Part shown: piece after piece, positions 36,869 to 44,988 of the stretch
How the letters are laid out: every line of letters starts with the position of its first letter
How positions within the stretch are numbered: the stretch's first letter is position 1
Source of the DNA: Leptodesmis sichuanensis A121
GTDB taxonomy: Bacteria > Cyanobacteriota > Cyanobacteriia > Leptolyngbyales > Leptolyngbyaceae
NCBI RefSeq assembly: GCF_021379005.1
Contig: NZ_CP075171.1
Location: forward strand, 1,116,001-1,180,000
Direction: 5' to 3'
Length of the DNA stretch: 64,000 bases
The notes under the pieces: generated by a model
Database searches by the model: none
What the model was told of the DNA's origin: nothing
Seen by the model: the letters and a program-made list of their open reading frames with translations, nothing else
Program-made: the position numbers and the translations under genes

Positions 36869-37471
36869 TTAGGCCACCGCTAAGTCACTCGCATTGGGCT
36901 CGACAATTTCTAGCCGCTTGGCATCGAGTTTGGCAGTCAAAATTTCAGCACAGAAGGTGTCCCATCGTCCTGCCGCCCAATAACAGCGACCTTGAAGCAG
37001 AATTTCTGCATGTTCAGGCAACCAAAACTTGCCATTTCCCTTGAGCCGCAGGTTGACCACCTGGCGGATTAGACTCTCAATGGCTCCACTGCCAATCGGT
37101 AGATTCATTGCCTGTACCTGCCCATAGGCAAAGCGCTGGGGTTGGTCATTAAAGTAGTTGAATGGGGTTGTCATTGCCTTGCGTTGTTGGCGCGTGTGTT
37201 TCTGAGCCAGAATCTGCTGCATCTGTGTCAGGAGTTGCGCCAACTTACCCCGTTTGAGGCTAGAACGAGCCGCCTCGAACCATTTCCGTGCCACTTGAGC
37301 TTTGCTAAAAGCCGCCTCAGCAAAATCCTTCAAATGCTGACTGGCATGGTAAAAGTCAATCAACTCAATCAGTCGGTCTTTGGGCAGGCCCAAGCGTTCC
37401 AGAAGGGCGGGAATCCGGTGCCAAATCCAAGGAGCGCCATCGGCTAGCAGCAACACTTGCTGGGCACGCAC
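36869..37471 (-). CDS. ISKra4-like transposase, C-terminal frame
   Basis: 200 residues: L-L-L-A-D-G-A-P-W-I-W-H-R-I-P (a DDE aspartate), D-F-Y-H-A-S-Q-H-L and the C-terminal G-S-G-A-I-E-S-L-I-R-Q-V-V-N-L-R-L-K-G (DDE glutamate). It overlaps the upstream frame by 28 bases in the -1 phase. A GGGG stretch in TTGGGGTTG at the overlap would let a -1 slip join them. Without that, the pair is a frameshifted, inactive transposase. Confidence 0.75.
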   Translation of the reverse strand: MRAQQVLLLADGAPWIWHRIPALLERLGLPKDRLIELIDFYHASQHLKDFAEAAFSKAQVARKWFEAARSSLKRGKLAQLLTQMQQILAQKHTRQQRKAMTTPFNYFNDQPQRFAYGQVQAMNLPIGSGAIESLIRQVVNLRLKGNGKFWLPEHAEILLQGRCYWAAGRWDTFCAEILTAKLDAKRLEIVEPNASDLAVA

Positions 37472-38391
37472 AACCCCAATTTGACCAGATACATCTCCAG
37501 CAGGCTCATGAATCCTTCGATACCGGTAAAGGTGCCGTCATTAATGACCGGTAATTTGACTGTATTGATGCGCTGGCCCTGCTCATCGATGGCATAGAGG
37601 GTGAATAGTTTGGGTTCTCGCCAATGCCCCCGATACCCCCGCCGCTTGGTCGCCCGTCGTCTACCCCGTTTGTTGTATCGCAACCGGGTGCGCCCGCCAT
37701 CGACACTCAACCCCACTCTCTGTCCCTCAAAGGTCTGGCCAGTGGGCAGTTGGCCTTGCTGCAACTGAGCCAGCCACTGGTCGGTTAACGCCAGGCCGAT
37801 TTGACCAAAACCATAGGTCAGTCGCACCACCCGTTTCTCACTCAACTCAATGCCCCATTGCTGCAACTGCTCAGTCGCTTGCGCAAAGGACCTCGACAGC
37901 ATCCCTGCCGCTGCAACCACGCTCCAAACCAGGGGACTGACTTGCTCTTCCAGTCCCAACCAACGCAGCAGGGGATAGAATCCCTGTCCCTGGGATGGCC
38001 CCCGTTGACCGGCTTTCCGCTTGCCTTTCCGCTTCTGCTGAGAGACCCCATTGAGAATGTAGCCCACCTTGAACTCAACGACGACATTGCCTACGGTTAA
38101 TACCTTGACCCGGCGTTTGCCTTGACTGCGAGCCATGAAGCCTCGTGATGAGCGGGTCCGTTGGTTGGCTTCTCGTTGGCTATCTGGATGCTCACTGAGT
38201 TCGTGCAGCAGCAGGGCAATCACCTGGCCGGCTAGCACCAGAGCCGCGGCGCGGATTGCCTCCTCCCGTGCTTTCAACGCCACTCCATCCCAACTGGAAA
38301 TTTCCCCCACGGCCAGCAGTGGGGCAATGGTTTGCTTAAATGTTTCAATGGCTTGGTTGAGATCCAGGGTTGCAGGTATATTCATATTCAC
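37444..38391 (-). CDS. ISKra4-like transposase, N-terminal frame
   Basis: 315 residues. The N-terminal region contains R-T-R-S-S-R-G-F-M-A-R-S-Q-G-K-R-R and a core with V-G-L-S-V-D-G-G-R-T-R-L-R (first DDE aspartate). The last residues (L-C-V-P-S-K-C-C-C) are out of the true frame. The continuation is coded by the frame at 36869-37471. Together they make about 500 residues, normal for the family. The ISL3 element sits just upstream of this start and may have cut its promoter. Confidence 0.75.
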   Translation of the reverse strand: MNMNIPATLDLNQAIETFKQTIAPLLAVGEISSWDGVALKAREEAIRAAALVLAGQVIALLLHELSEHPDSQREANQRTRSSRGFMARSQGKRRVKVLTVGNVVVEFKVGYILNGVSQQKRKGKRKAGQRGPSQGQGFYPLLRWLGLEEQVSPLVWSVVAAAGMLSRSFAQATEQLQQWGIELSEKRVVRLTYGFGQIGLALTDQWLAQLQQGQLPTGQTFEGQRVGLSVDGGRTRLRYNKRGRRRATKRRGYRGHWREPKLFTLYAIDEQGQRINTVKLPVINDGTFTGIEGFMSLLEMYLVKLGLCVPSKCCC

Positions 38392-38438
38392 TAGAGACAG
38401 GATGTTTTTTCACTCTGCACCGATCATTGTGCATATCC

Positions 38439-39684
38439 GGCTCTTCCGGATCCGGGGTGAAAATCGTATAATATGATACTTTCAGTCAGGGATTGCGCCA
38501 ATGGACATACATCTTGATAGATTGCTTAACTTCCCTCACGTTACGGTTGAAAGTTGCATTCAAAAAGACAATGAAGTGTACTTAAAGTTGCGCTTGCTCA
38601 ATCAAGAATCTAGCTGTCCACACTGTAAGAAATCAAGTTCAGAGTTGCATCAAAACCGTCCGATTTTGATTCGAGACCTATCGATTTTTGGCCAAGTCAC
38701 TTATTTGAAAATTCCTCGTCGTCAGTTTTATTGTCGTGATTGCCAACGTTATTTTACTGAGTCATTGACATTTATGGATGCAGGACGGCAGTACACTCGA
38801 CGCTATGAGGAGCATATTTACCAGCAAGTACAACTGTCAAGTATGGAGCAAGTGGGTCGCGTAGAAGGATTAAGCTTTGAGCGCATTGAAGGGATTTTCA
38901 AGCATCAGTATGCACAGAAAAAACACGGGATGGGCAGGAGTCAAACGCATTGGGATTGATGAAATCAGCAAGCGGAAAGGGCATCAAAACTTCGCCACCG
39001 TTATCGGCGACGTTGAGGCCGGGAAATTGATTGAAGTGATTGACAGTCACCAACAGGAAGACATTATTGAAATCCTGAAGCAGCAGCCCATAGAGGTGCG
39101 TGCAAAAGTTGAAGAGGTGAGCGTGGATATGTGGGGAGGATTCCCAAAGGTAGTCAAGAAAGTGTTTCCCAATGCCGTGGTAGTGATTGACCGCTTTCAT
39201 GTCATGAAATTAGTCAATGAGGAGTTAAATAAAATTCGTAGACAATCGGGTGTATCAGACCGAGGTAGCAAATTCATTTTGCTCAAGAATGGCAAGGATT
39301 TAACAGCAGAAGAAAAGACAAAGTTAGAAGAGATTCTGAAACGGTCAAAGCGATTAGGAAAAGCCTATGAGTGGAAAGAAGAGTTTCGCGCGATTTATGA
39401 ACAACCATTAACCGTTGAGGAAGGCAAGCGTCAGATCCAAGGGTGGCTCGATCAAGCGCGAGTCGTCTATAGTGAAGCAAGCACAACGATTCGTAACCAT
39501 TTAGATGGGATTAGCAACTACTTTCGGAATCGCACAACGAGTGGCGCAATGGAGGGAATCAACAACCGAATTAAATTGATTAAACGGCAAGCTTATGGCT
39601 TTGTCAATTTCAACAATTTTCGAGAAAGACTATTAGCCTGCTTCTCTGATTAAATAAAGTTATCACAGTACTAACGGGAGAACC
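38439..39684 (+). mobile_element. ISL3-family insertion sequence, copy 1 (nested)
   Basis: 1246 bp. The ends GGCTCTTCCG (left) and GGTTCTCCCG (right, read inward) are imperfect inverted repeats. The 8-bp duplication GCATATCC flanks it at 38431-38438 and 39685-39692, matching the 8-bp duplications of ISL3 elements. It lies within the ISKra4-like element, 57 bases from that element's right end. It is nearly identical to copy 2 at 44989-46235. Confidence 0.95.
38501..39653 (+). pseudogene. ISL3 transposase with a frameshift at an A6 run
   Basis: Two frames: 38501-38959 (N-terminal, zinc-ribbon C-P-H-C-K-K...C-R-D-C) and 38877-39653 (DDE core with G-I-D-E-I-S-K-R-K-G-H, V-S-V-D-M-W-G-G and A-M-E-G-I-N-N-R-I-K). 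They are split at CAG-A6-CACGGG near 38926. Eight A bases would fuse them into one frame of about 380 residues. Copy 2 has seven. Either the gene is broken, or slippage at the A-run makes the full protein. Confidence 0.85.
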
Positions 39685-39749
39685 GCATATCCTGTCTTTT
39701 CTCAGCTTTTGCTGCCTCTCCTCAAAGCCATCTTTTTCGCATCGCACCC

Positions 39750-40143
39750 GATTGCCAAAGAACTCATCAAAGCCATGCATGGTAGGCAGAAACTCGTCTT
39801 TGTCGCCCAGGTGATTTTTACCAAACTGGCCTGTTGCGTAGCCCAGGGGTTTCAGCAGCGCCGCGATCGTTGGATCTTCCTTCCGCAAACCGAGATCAGC
39901 GCCTGGCATCCCGACCTTGGTTAAACCAGTACGGATGGGATTTTGTCCAGTAATAAAGGCTGCCCGTCCAGCAGTACAACTTTGTTGCCCATAGTAGTCA
40001 GTAAAGGCTACCCCCTCGTTTGCCACACGATCGATGTTGGGAGTGCGGTAGCCCATCTGACCCCGGCTGTTATAGCTGATATTCCACCAACCAATATCGT
40101 CACCCCAGAGGATCAAAATATTTGGTTTCTTGCCCGTTGTCAT
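39750..40143 (-). pseudogene. Type I sulfatase, N-terminal part (split by IS)
   Basis: From the ATG at 40143: [14 protein letters not shown] (metal-binding aspartates), then S-C-T-A-G-R-A-A-F with Cys56, a C-x-A-x-R form of the sulfatase signature whose cysteine is changed to formylglycine, and G-K-N-H-L-G-D. The frame continues into IS sequence after H-G-F-D-E-F-F-G-N. No signal peptide, so the intact enzyme was cytosolic. It faces the AraC gene across a 274-base spacer and would need FGE, which is encoded at 42930-43904. Confidence 0.88.
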
Positions 40144-40417
40144 AAATGGTTGTCTCCAGCGGAGTTGGAATAAATCAATGGATTAAAAAATATAGCTTTG
40201 GTCAGAACGCTGAGGACAAGGAGAAGTTTAAACGCCAGTGCTAGGTAGATGTTTTGACTCGCCTCGACCCCGTTACACAGTGACTACGGCTATGAAAGCT
40301 GAGAATATCCAGCATTATCTAATGATTTTTTGCCGTAAAATATTCAAAAATCGCTTTTTATCGAGTTCTAACGCCTCATTTTTAATCTTTTAAACGGAAT
40401 TCTGTAAACACTTCGTA
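40144..40417. promoter_or_regulatory. Divergent promoter region sulfatase / AraC regulator
   Basis: 274 bases. It contains TATTCAAAAATCGCTTTTTA at 40341-40360, 58 bases before the AraC start, and AATCTTTTAA at 40384. Both also occur upstream of FGE (43969-43988 and 44032). The core AAAAATCGCTTTTT is nearly palindromic and is a candidate operator for the AraC protein. Confidence 0.5.
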
Positions 40418-41156
40418 ATGGAAGATAGCATAATGTCTGGCAGTTTCATCCTCCAGTATCGTTTTCGCAACTCCGAAGCACTGAGTCAGGCATTGAATGC
40501 TCGACGGCAGACGACGATTCGGCAACTGAGCTTAAAAGCCTTGCAGTGCGATTTGCTGTTGATTGAGAGTGAACAGATTAGCTTTTCCTTTACCCAGATA
40601 TCTTCCCCATTACACGTTATGGGAGCCAAAGGAACGGGGTGTCTTGAATTTAGCTTTATTTTGCAGCCCGGTCAGCAGGACTTTTTTGCCCACAAATTCG
40701 CTATTCCCCAAACCACCTTATTTGGATTTGACCCCACGCGGGAAGTGAATCTGATCGTGCCTGCCAACAGCACCATCTGTGTAGCTCAGATTCCAGAAGA
40801 TGTGTTTCAACTCTGTGCCGAACTGATGGAACGCAAGGATTTGAATGCTCGCTTTTTCAGAACTAACTTTGTCACGATTCCAGACATGATCAATGGGGTG
40901 CAGGCTTATCTGAGAAATTTATACGATACAGCACTCCATCACCCGGAGTATTTGAGTGCTGACCGATCGCTTCATACCCTGGAAGATTTCATTCCCTTAC
41001 TGATCGATGCCATTCCTCCTCCTTCTCCCCGGTTGGATACGTCCCTGCGATCGCCTCGTCGGTTTGATCTGGTGAAACAAGCCGAGGAGTATATGCGAAC
41101 TCACCTGGAAACCCCCATCACCTTAATGTCGCTCTGTACAGCATTGCACACCAGTG
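40418..41156 (+). pseudogene. AraC-family regulator, N-terminal part (split by IS)
   Basis: The first 246 residues are a sensor domain with no recognised ligand motif, followed by the start of the DNA-binding domain (A-E-E-Y-M-R-T-H-L-E-T-P-I-T-L-M-S-L-C-T-A-L-H-T-S). The frame then runs into the IS and stops at 41197. The remainder is at 42584-42825. Excision at the 9-bp duplication ACACCAGTG restores a 323-residue protein. It is divergent from the sulfatase and upstream of FGE, so it probably regulated both. Confidence 0.85.
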
Positions 41157-42583
41157 CAGCAATTCCAAATTCAGATTTTGACAGGAAGAACAACTGAAGA
41201 GAGGATAGAGATTCCTACGCGAGAGCCGAAACATGGAGAGTCTGCCCCTGAGTTTTGCTGTGTTGCTGAGCTATCTACGTCAAGTCGTGGAACAGATTGC
41301 TGACCCGCGACAGCCGAGCAATGGAACGCGCTACAAGCTGAGCGATGGGATTTTGGGGGCGTTTTCGGTGTTCTTCATGCAATGTGAATCGTTTCTAGAG
41401 CATCAGCGGCAGATGCAAAGTCAGCGGGGCAAAGACAACGCCCAAAGTTTGTTTGGGATTGCCCAGATTCCGAGTTCAGCGCAAATCCGCAATTTGTTGG
41501 ATGAAGTGGCAGCGGTGGGATTGTTTGCCGTGTTTTTCCAGGTTTATGCCGCTTTGATGCGAGGGGGATATTTCAAATCCTATCAGCAATGGAATGGAGA
41601 TTTGTTGGTGGCATTGGATGGCACGGAGTACTTCAAGTCGCAGAAGATTCACTGTCAGTACTGTTCGAGTCGAACCCACAAGAATGGCAAGGTCACTTAC
41701 GTTCATCAGGCGATTTTGCCAGCGATTGTCGCGCCTGATCAACCGCAGGTGATTGCGTTAGTCCCAGAGTTTGTCACCCCGCAAGATGGGCATGAGAAGC
41801 AAGACTGTGAAGTGGCAGCCGCCAAACGGTGGATCAGCACTCATGCGGCTCGGTTTGGAACTCAAGGGATAACCCTGCTTGGAGATGACCTCTATAGCCA
41901 TCAACCCCTGTGCGAACACTGCTTACAGCATCAATTCAGCTTTATTTTTACGTGTCTGCCACAGTCGCACCCTGCCCTCTACGACTGGCTGGGCTATTTG
42001 GATGCCAACGGCGAAGTCAAAACCTTAGAACAAGCGCAGTGGAACAAACGCACGAAAGAAATTTATCGCTACCGCTATGTCAATCAAATTCCGCTGCGCG
42101 ACACCCAACCTGCTTTGCAAGTCAACTGGTGTGAACTCACAGTGGTGCGCGAATCAGACGGCAAAGTCCTCTACACCAATGCCTGGGTGACTGACCACGA
42201 CCTGACTCCCGCAACGGTGCCCCACGTGGTCAGCGCTGGCAGAAGTCGGTGGAAGACTGAGAACGAAAATCATAACGTCCTCAAGACCAAGGGCTATCAT
42301 CTCGAACATAACTTTGGCCATGGTCAACACCATCTAGCTGCTACTCTGCTCACCCTCAATCTCTTGGCATTCCTCTTTCATACCGTCTTGCATCTCGTTG
42401 ACCTCTCCTATCAGCAGATTCGCCACAAGCGAGGGACGCGCAGGGGCTTTTTCCAAGATATTTTGGCGCTCACCAAATACCTCTGGTTTGAAAGTTGGCA
42501 GCATCTCCTCAATTTCATGCTCTCTGATTCCCCGCCTGCTCAAACTGCTGATTCCTCTTAGCTTTTTGAATTTAGAATTGCTG
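41157..42583 (+). mobile_element. Insertion sequence of uncertain family in the AraC gene
   Basis: 1427 bp. Terminal inverted repeats CAGCAATTCCAAATTCA (left) and CAGCAATTCTAAATTCA (right, inward) differ at one base. The duplication ACACCAGTG flanks it at 41148-41156 and 42584-42592. It carries one transposase gene in the same direction as the interrupted gene. The close match of the ends and the intact transposase suggest recent insertion. Confidence 0.93.
41233..42561 (+). CDS. DDE transposase (ISNCY/IS4-like, family uncertain)
   Basis: 442 residues, uninterrupted. Candidate catalytic residues: L-L-V-A-L-D-G-T-E-Y-F (first Asp), I-T-L-L-G-D-D-L-Y-S-H (second Asp) and S-R-W-K-T-E-N-E-N-H-N (Glu). 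A C-Q-Y-C pair follows the first Asp, and a C-E-H-C pair lies after the second. The combination resembles a group of bacterial IS with D-G-T-E-Y-F motifs that are often filed under ISNCY. The family name is tentative. Confidence 0.8.
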   Translation: MESLPLSFAVLLSYLRQVVEQIADPRQPSNGTRYKLSDGILGAFSVFFMQCESFLEHQRQMQSQRGKDNAQSLFGIAQIPSSAQIRNLLDEVAAVGLFAVFFQVYAALMRGGYFKSYQQWNGDLLVALDGTEYFKSQKIHCQYCSSRTHKNGKVTYVHQAILPAIVAPDQPQVIALVPEFVTPQDGHEKQDCEVAAAKRWISTHAARFGTQGITLLGDDLYSHQPLCEHCLQHQFSFIFTCLPQSHPALYDWLGYLDANGEVKTLEQAQWNKRTKEIYRYRYVNQIPLRDTQPALQVNWCELTVVRESDGKVLYTNAWVTDHDLTPATVPHVVSAGRSRWKTENENHNVLKTKGYHLEHNFGHGQHHLAATLLTLNLLAFLFHTVLHLVDLSYQQIRHKRGTRRGFFQDILALTKYLWFESWQHLLNFMLSDSPPAQTADSS

Positions 42584-42825
42584 ACACCAGTGAACGCCCC
42601 TTGAACTACGGATTTCAGGAAGTGTTTGGGGTGAGTCCAATGGCGTATCTGAAAACCCTGCGTTTGCAGTCAGTCAGAACCAAACTGCAACTAGCGGATC
42701 CAAAGGCAACCGCGATCGCGGAAATCGCCAATCGCTTTGGTTTTCATAGCCTGGGGCACTTCAGTCGGGACTACAAAACCATGTTTGGTGAATTACCTTC
42801 AGAAACGCTAACTGGAATGAAGTAG
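42584..42825 (+). pseudogene. AraC-family regulator, C-terminal part
   Basis: It contains the second helix-turn-helix of an AraC/XylS domain: Y-G-F-Q-E-V-F-G-V-S-P-M-A-Y-L-K, then A-I-A-E-I-A-N-R-F-G-F-H-S-L-G-H-F-S-R-D-Y-K. The natural end is disturbed. A 37-bp segment (42770-42806) is repeated at 42844-42880. The second copy runs on to E-T-L-K-Q-V and a stop, which may be the original C-terminus. The present frame ends E-T-L-T-G-M-K. Confidence 0.82.
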
Positions 42826-42880
42826 ATGGTGCAACAAATTAAAACTACAAAACCATGTTTGGTGAATTACCTTCAGAAAC
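42770..42880 (+). repeat. 37-bp direct repeat at the AraC gene end
   Basis: 42770-42806 and 42844-42880 are identical over 37 bases, offset by 74. Between them are 37 unrelated bases. It looks like a small duplication that replaced the last codons of the regulator. Confidence 0.85.
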
Positions 42881-42929
42881 CCTGAAGCAGGTATGAAGGT
42901 AGTTGGCTGAGATCCTCTCAGATCTCGAT

Positions 42930-43904
42930 CTATGGACGTACAATCAACCGAAAGCCTAAATGACAGGTGGAGGTGTCTAGAGGTTCTGCCATGCGGGCGG
43001 GGGGACGATAGCGCCGACAATAGCTAGGCGCACACAAAAAGGAACCGCCCTTAATAACTTTGCGAGGAATTTTAATACCGGGTATCTGAGGGTCATAGCT
43101 GGCTTCGCGATCGCCCCCACGCGGATTGACTAAGGTGCCACAGCAGGAGTCTTGCCTCATCCGGTTGTGCTCCTGATACCAGTCCGTCGTCCACTCCCAA
43201 ACGTTGCCAATCATGTCGTACAGGCCATAGCCATTGGCTGGGAAGGAAGCCACCGGGGATGTGCGCTCATAGCCATCAGTCTTTAGGTTCTCCCAGGGAA
43301 ACTCGCCCTGCCAGGTATTGGCCATCATTTTGCCTTTGGGATGGAGTTCAGCACCCCAGGCAAACTCGGCATTTTCCCGTCCCCCCCAGGCGGCAAACTC
43401 CCACTCCGCTTCTGTGGGAATTTCCTTGCCAATCCAGTTCGCGTAAGCTTCTACATCTTCATAGGTGATATGCACCACCGGATGATTTTCGCGTCCCTTA
43501 ATGGAACTGCCCGGGCCTTCGGGATGCCGCCAGTTTGCACCAGCGATATAAGCCCACCAGTTATAGTGATTGCCCTTATCAACCGGGCGATCGGGTTTGA
43601 CGAAAACGCAGGACGAAGGTTGCAGCATTTCCGGTCGGGCACCAGGGTAGTCCTCCGGATTGGCCGGACGCTCGGCAAAGGTGACATAATCCGTCGCTTT
43701 GACAAACTTCTGGAACTGGGCATTCGTCACCAGATATTGATCCATCCAGAAGCCATCCACGGTGACTCGATGGGCGGGAGCTTCTTCTGCATAGTGGTGA
43801 TCCGATCCCATCAAAAAGGTACCACCGGGAATCCAAACCATGTCTTTTGCGGGAGGACGACCGGGTGGTTTGATTGCTGAAGATAAGAACTGCTTTTGAC
43901 TCAT
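42930..43904 (-). CDS. Formylglycine-generating enzyme (sulfatase-modifying factor)
   Basis: 324 residues. FGE-domain landmarks: M-V-W-I-P-G-G-T-F-L-M-G-S-D, D-Q-Y-L-V-T-N-A-Q-F-Q-K-F-V, P-T-E-A-E-W-E-F-A-A-W-G-G, G-N-V-W-E-W-T-T-D-W-Y and the C-terminal G-G-S-F-L-C-A-P-S-Y-C-R-R-Y-R. The two active-site cysteines (291 and 296, five apart) match the copper-binding pair of true FGEs, which are missing from many relatives. It oxidises the cysteine in the sulfatase signature to formylglycine. No signal peptide. Gene intact, although its local sulfatase is broken. Confidence 0.92.
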   Translation of the reverse strand: MSQKQFLSSAIKPPGRPPAKDMVWIPGGTFLMGSDHHYAEEAPAHRVTVDGFWMDQYLVTNAQFQKFVKATDYVTFAERPANPEDYPGARPEMLQPSSCVFVKPDRPVDKGNHYNWWAYIAGANWRHPEGPGSSIKGRENHPVVHITYEDVEAYANWIGKEIPTEAEWEFAAWGGRENAEFAWGAELHPKGKMMANTWQGEFPWENLKTDGYERTSPVASFPANGYGLYDMIGNVWEWTTDWYQEHNRMRQDSCCGTLVNPRGGDREASYDPQIPGIKIPRKVIKGGSFLCAPSYCRRYRPPARMAEPLDTSTCHLGFRLIVRP

Positions 43905-44218
43905 AAAATGTTGGTTGTTGTTCAGTTTAATTATCCAAAATTCGCACTAAAGGGTTCTGACTGCGGAGTATTCAAAAATCGCTTTTTAAGGTTGGATACC
44001 ACTTCATCGCTTTAAGATATCTTCTGAATCGAATCTTTTAATTCACTCAATCGACGATTTAGACGATTTATATATACTCAGGCAACTGACCAAAACATTG
44101 TCATGATACAAATACTTCACAAACACTAGCACATTCATTCTCAGGCATGATGTTATACAAATGATTTCCTGCCTGTCCAACATCTTGTTAGCTAGCCCCC
44201 TGGTTAACTGACAAAAAT
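43905..44218. promoter_or_regulatory. Region upstream of FGE with motif shared with the AraC/sulfatase region
   Basis: 314 bases without a gene. TATTCAAAAATCGCTTTTTA at 43969-43988 is identical to 40341-40360 and lies 65 bases upstream of the FGE start. AATCTTTTAA at 44032 also matches. At 44200-44217 there is CTGGTTAACTGACAAAA, close to the terminal repeat of the 200-bp element found at 48666 and 56583. Confidence 0.5.
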
Positions 44219-44622
44219 AATGCAATGCGACTGGCTACTATGACTTGGCCTACAAGAATCTCGGCTTGGTGGGAATCGTCATCGAGCCGACCCAGGATCT
44301 GCGTCAACTTCAGCAAAGGATCATCGACGCCGTCGCTCCGTTCGCTGTGGAGCAGGGGACAGGCGATGCCTTTGCGCCCCGCCCCGACGGAGAGGCGATC
44401 AGCCAGCCGACAGTGGACTACGTGAACAACTTTGTCAGTTCCCGCACTGGCATGAACTATCACCCTCATCTGACCGTCGGTATAGGTACCCGTGATTTTG
44501 TGAACGCTTTGAAAGCGGAGCCATTTGAGCCTTTCACCGTCCGGGCCGTATCCGTGAGCCTCTACCAATTGGGAGATTACGGTGTCGCACAAAGAAAGCT
44601 CTATGAACTCTACCGCTGCTGA
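44219..44622 (+). pseudogene. 2'-5' RNA ligase / 2H phosphoesterase-like gene, 5'-truncated
   Basis: The frame reads Y-Y-D-L-A-Y-K-N-L-G-L-V-G-I-V-I-E-P-T, then N-Y-H-P-H-L-T-V-G-I-G (the second HxTx motif, H-L-T-V) and V-S-L-Y-Q-L-G-D-Y-G-V-A-Q-R-K-L-Y-E-L. The N-terminal half, with the first HxTx motif, is absent; a stop codon closes the frame at 44218. Two catalytic histidines are needed, so the remnant should be inactive. The break falls next to a sequence resembling a mobile-element end (44200-44217). Confidence 0.78.
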
Positions 44623-44988
44623 TCCGCGTACTCGTAACCAACAAGCAGGGCAAGCCAGTCAGCATTCATTCCCTGTAAGGGAGTCCCAATATGTTCACGA
44701 TCGCCCACTCCGACGCGATCGCGTAGATAAAGCAACAGGCCGTAGCCAATCCCATAACGAAGATCATCTTTGATAGGTAACGGGTAACAATACTTCGGAC
44801 AGTTTTTGTGAAAATGCTGAAAACCCTTGCCACGCCGTCAGCTTTAGCCCTCACCCTAAATCCCTCTCCCAAACAAGAGGGACTTCAATCCGGCTCCCCT
44901 TCTCCCTGTTGGGAGAAGGGGTTGGGGGATGAGGGCGGTTCGGTGCAAAAGTGTCCGGACTATTGGGGTAAAAAACATATGGATGATC
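44623..44988. other. Gene-free stretch with a CT/GA-rich hairpin repeat
   Basis: 366 bases. 44847-44936 is a 90-bp repeat that starts GCCCTCACCCTAAATCCCTC and ends with GGGGTTGGGGGATGAGGGC. It has strong self-complementarity and a relative at 56346-56444. The rest shows no coding frame I trust. Confidence 0.6.

Larger units (their letters stand above)
36841..39749 (-). mobile_element. ISKra4-like insertion sequence, itself carrying an ISL3 element
   Basis: The ends are inverted repeats: GGGTGCCAAGCGGAAAAAAT on the left against GGGTGCGATGCGAAAAAGAT on the right, both read inward. GATTGCC flanks both sides (36834-36840 and 39750-39756). Without the nested ISL3 (38439-39684 plus one 8-bp duplication) the element is about 1655 bp. 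Its transposase lies on the minus strand in two overlapping frames. It interrupts the sulfatase gene. Confidence 0.85.

Noticed and set aside
38877-39653. Second ISL3 frame as an independent gene
   Set aside because: It is the DDE half of a transposase whose N-terminal half lies just upstream. Its apparent start is an internal Met codon.
44582-44773. A 63-codon frame after the 2H phosphoesterase remnant
   Set aside because: It starts inside the remnant in another phase and is composed of unstructured residues with no family resemblance.
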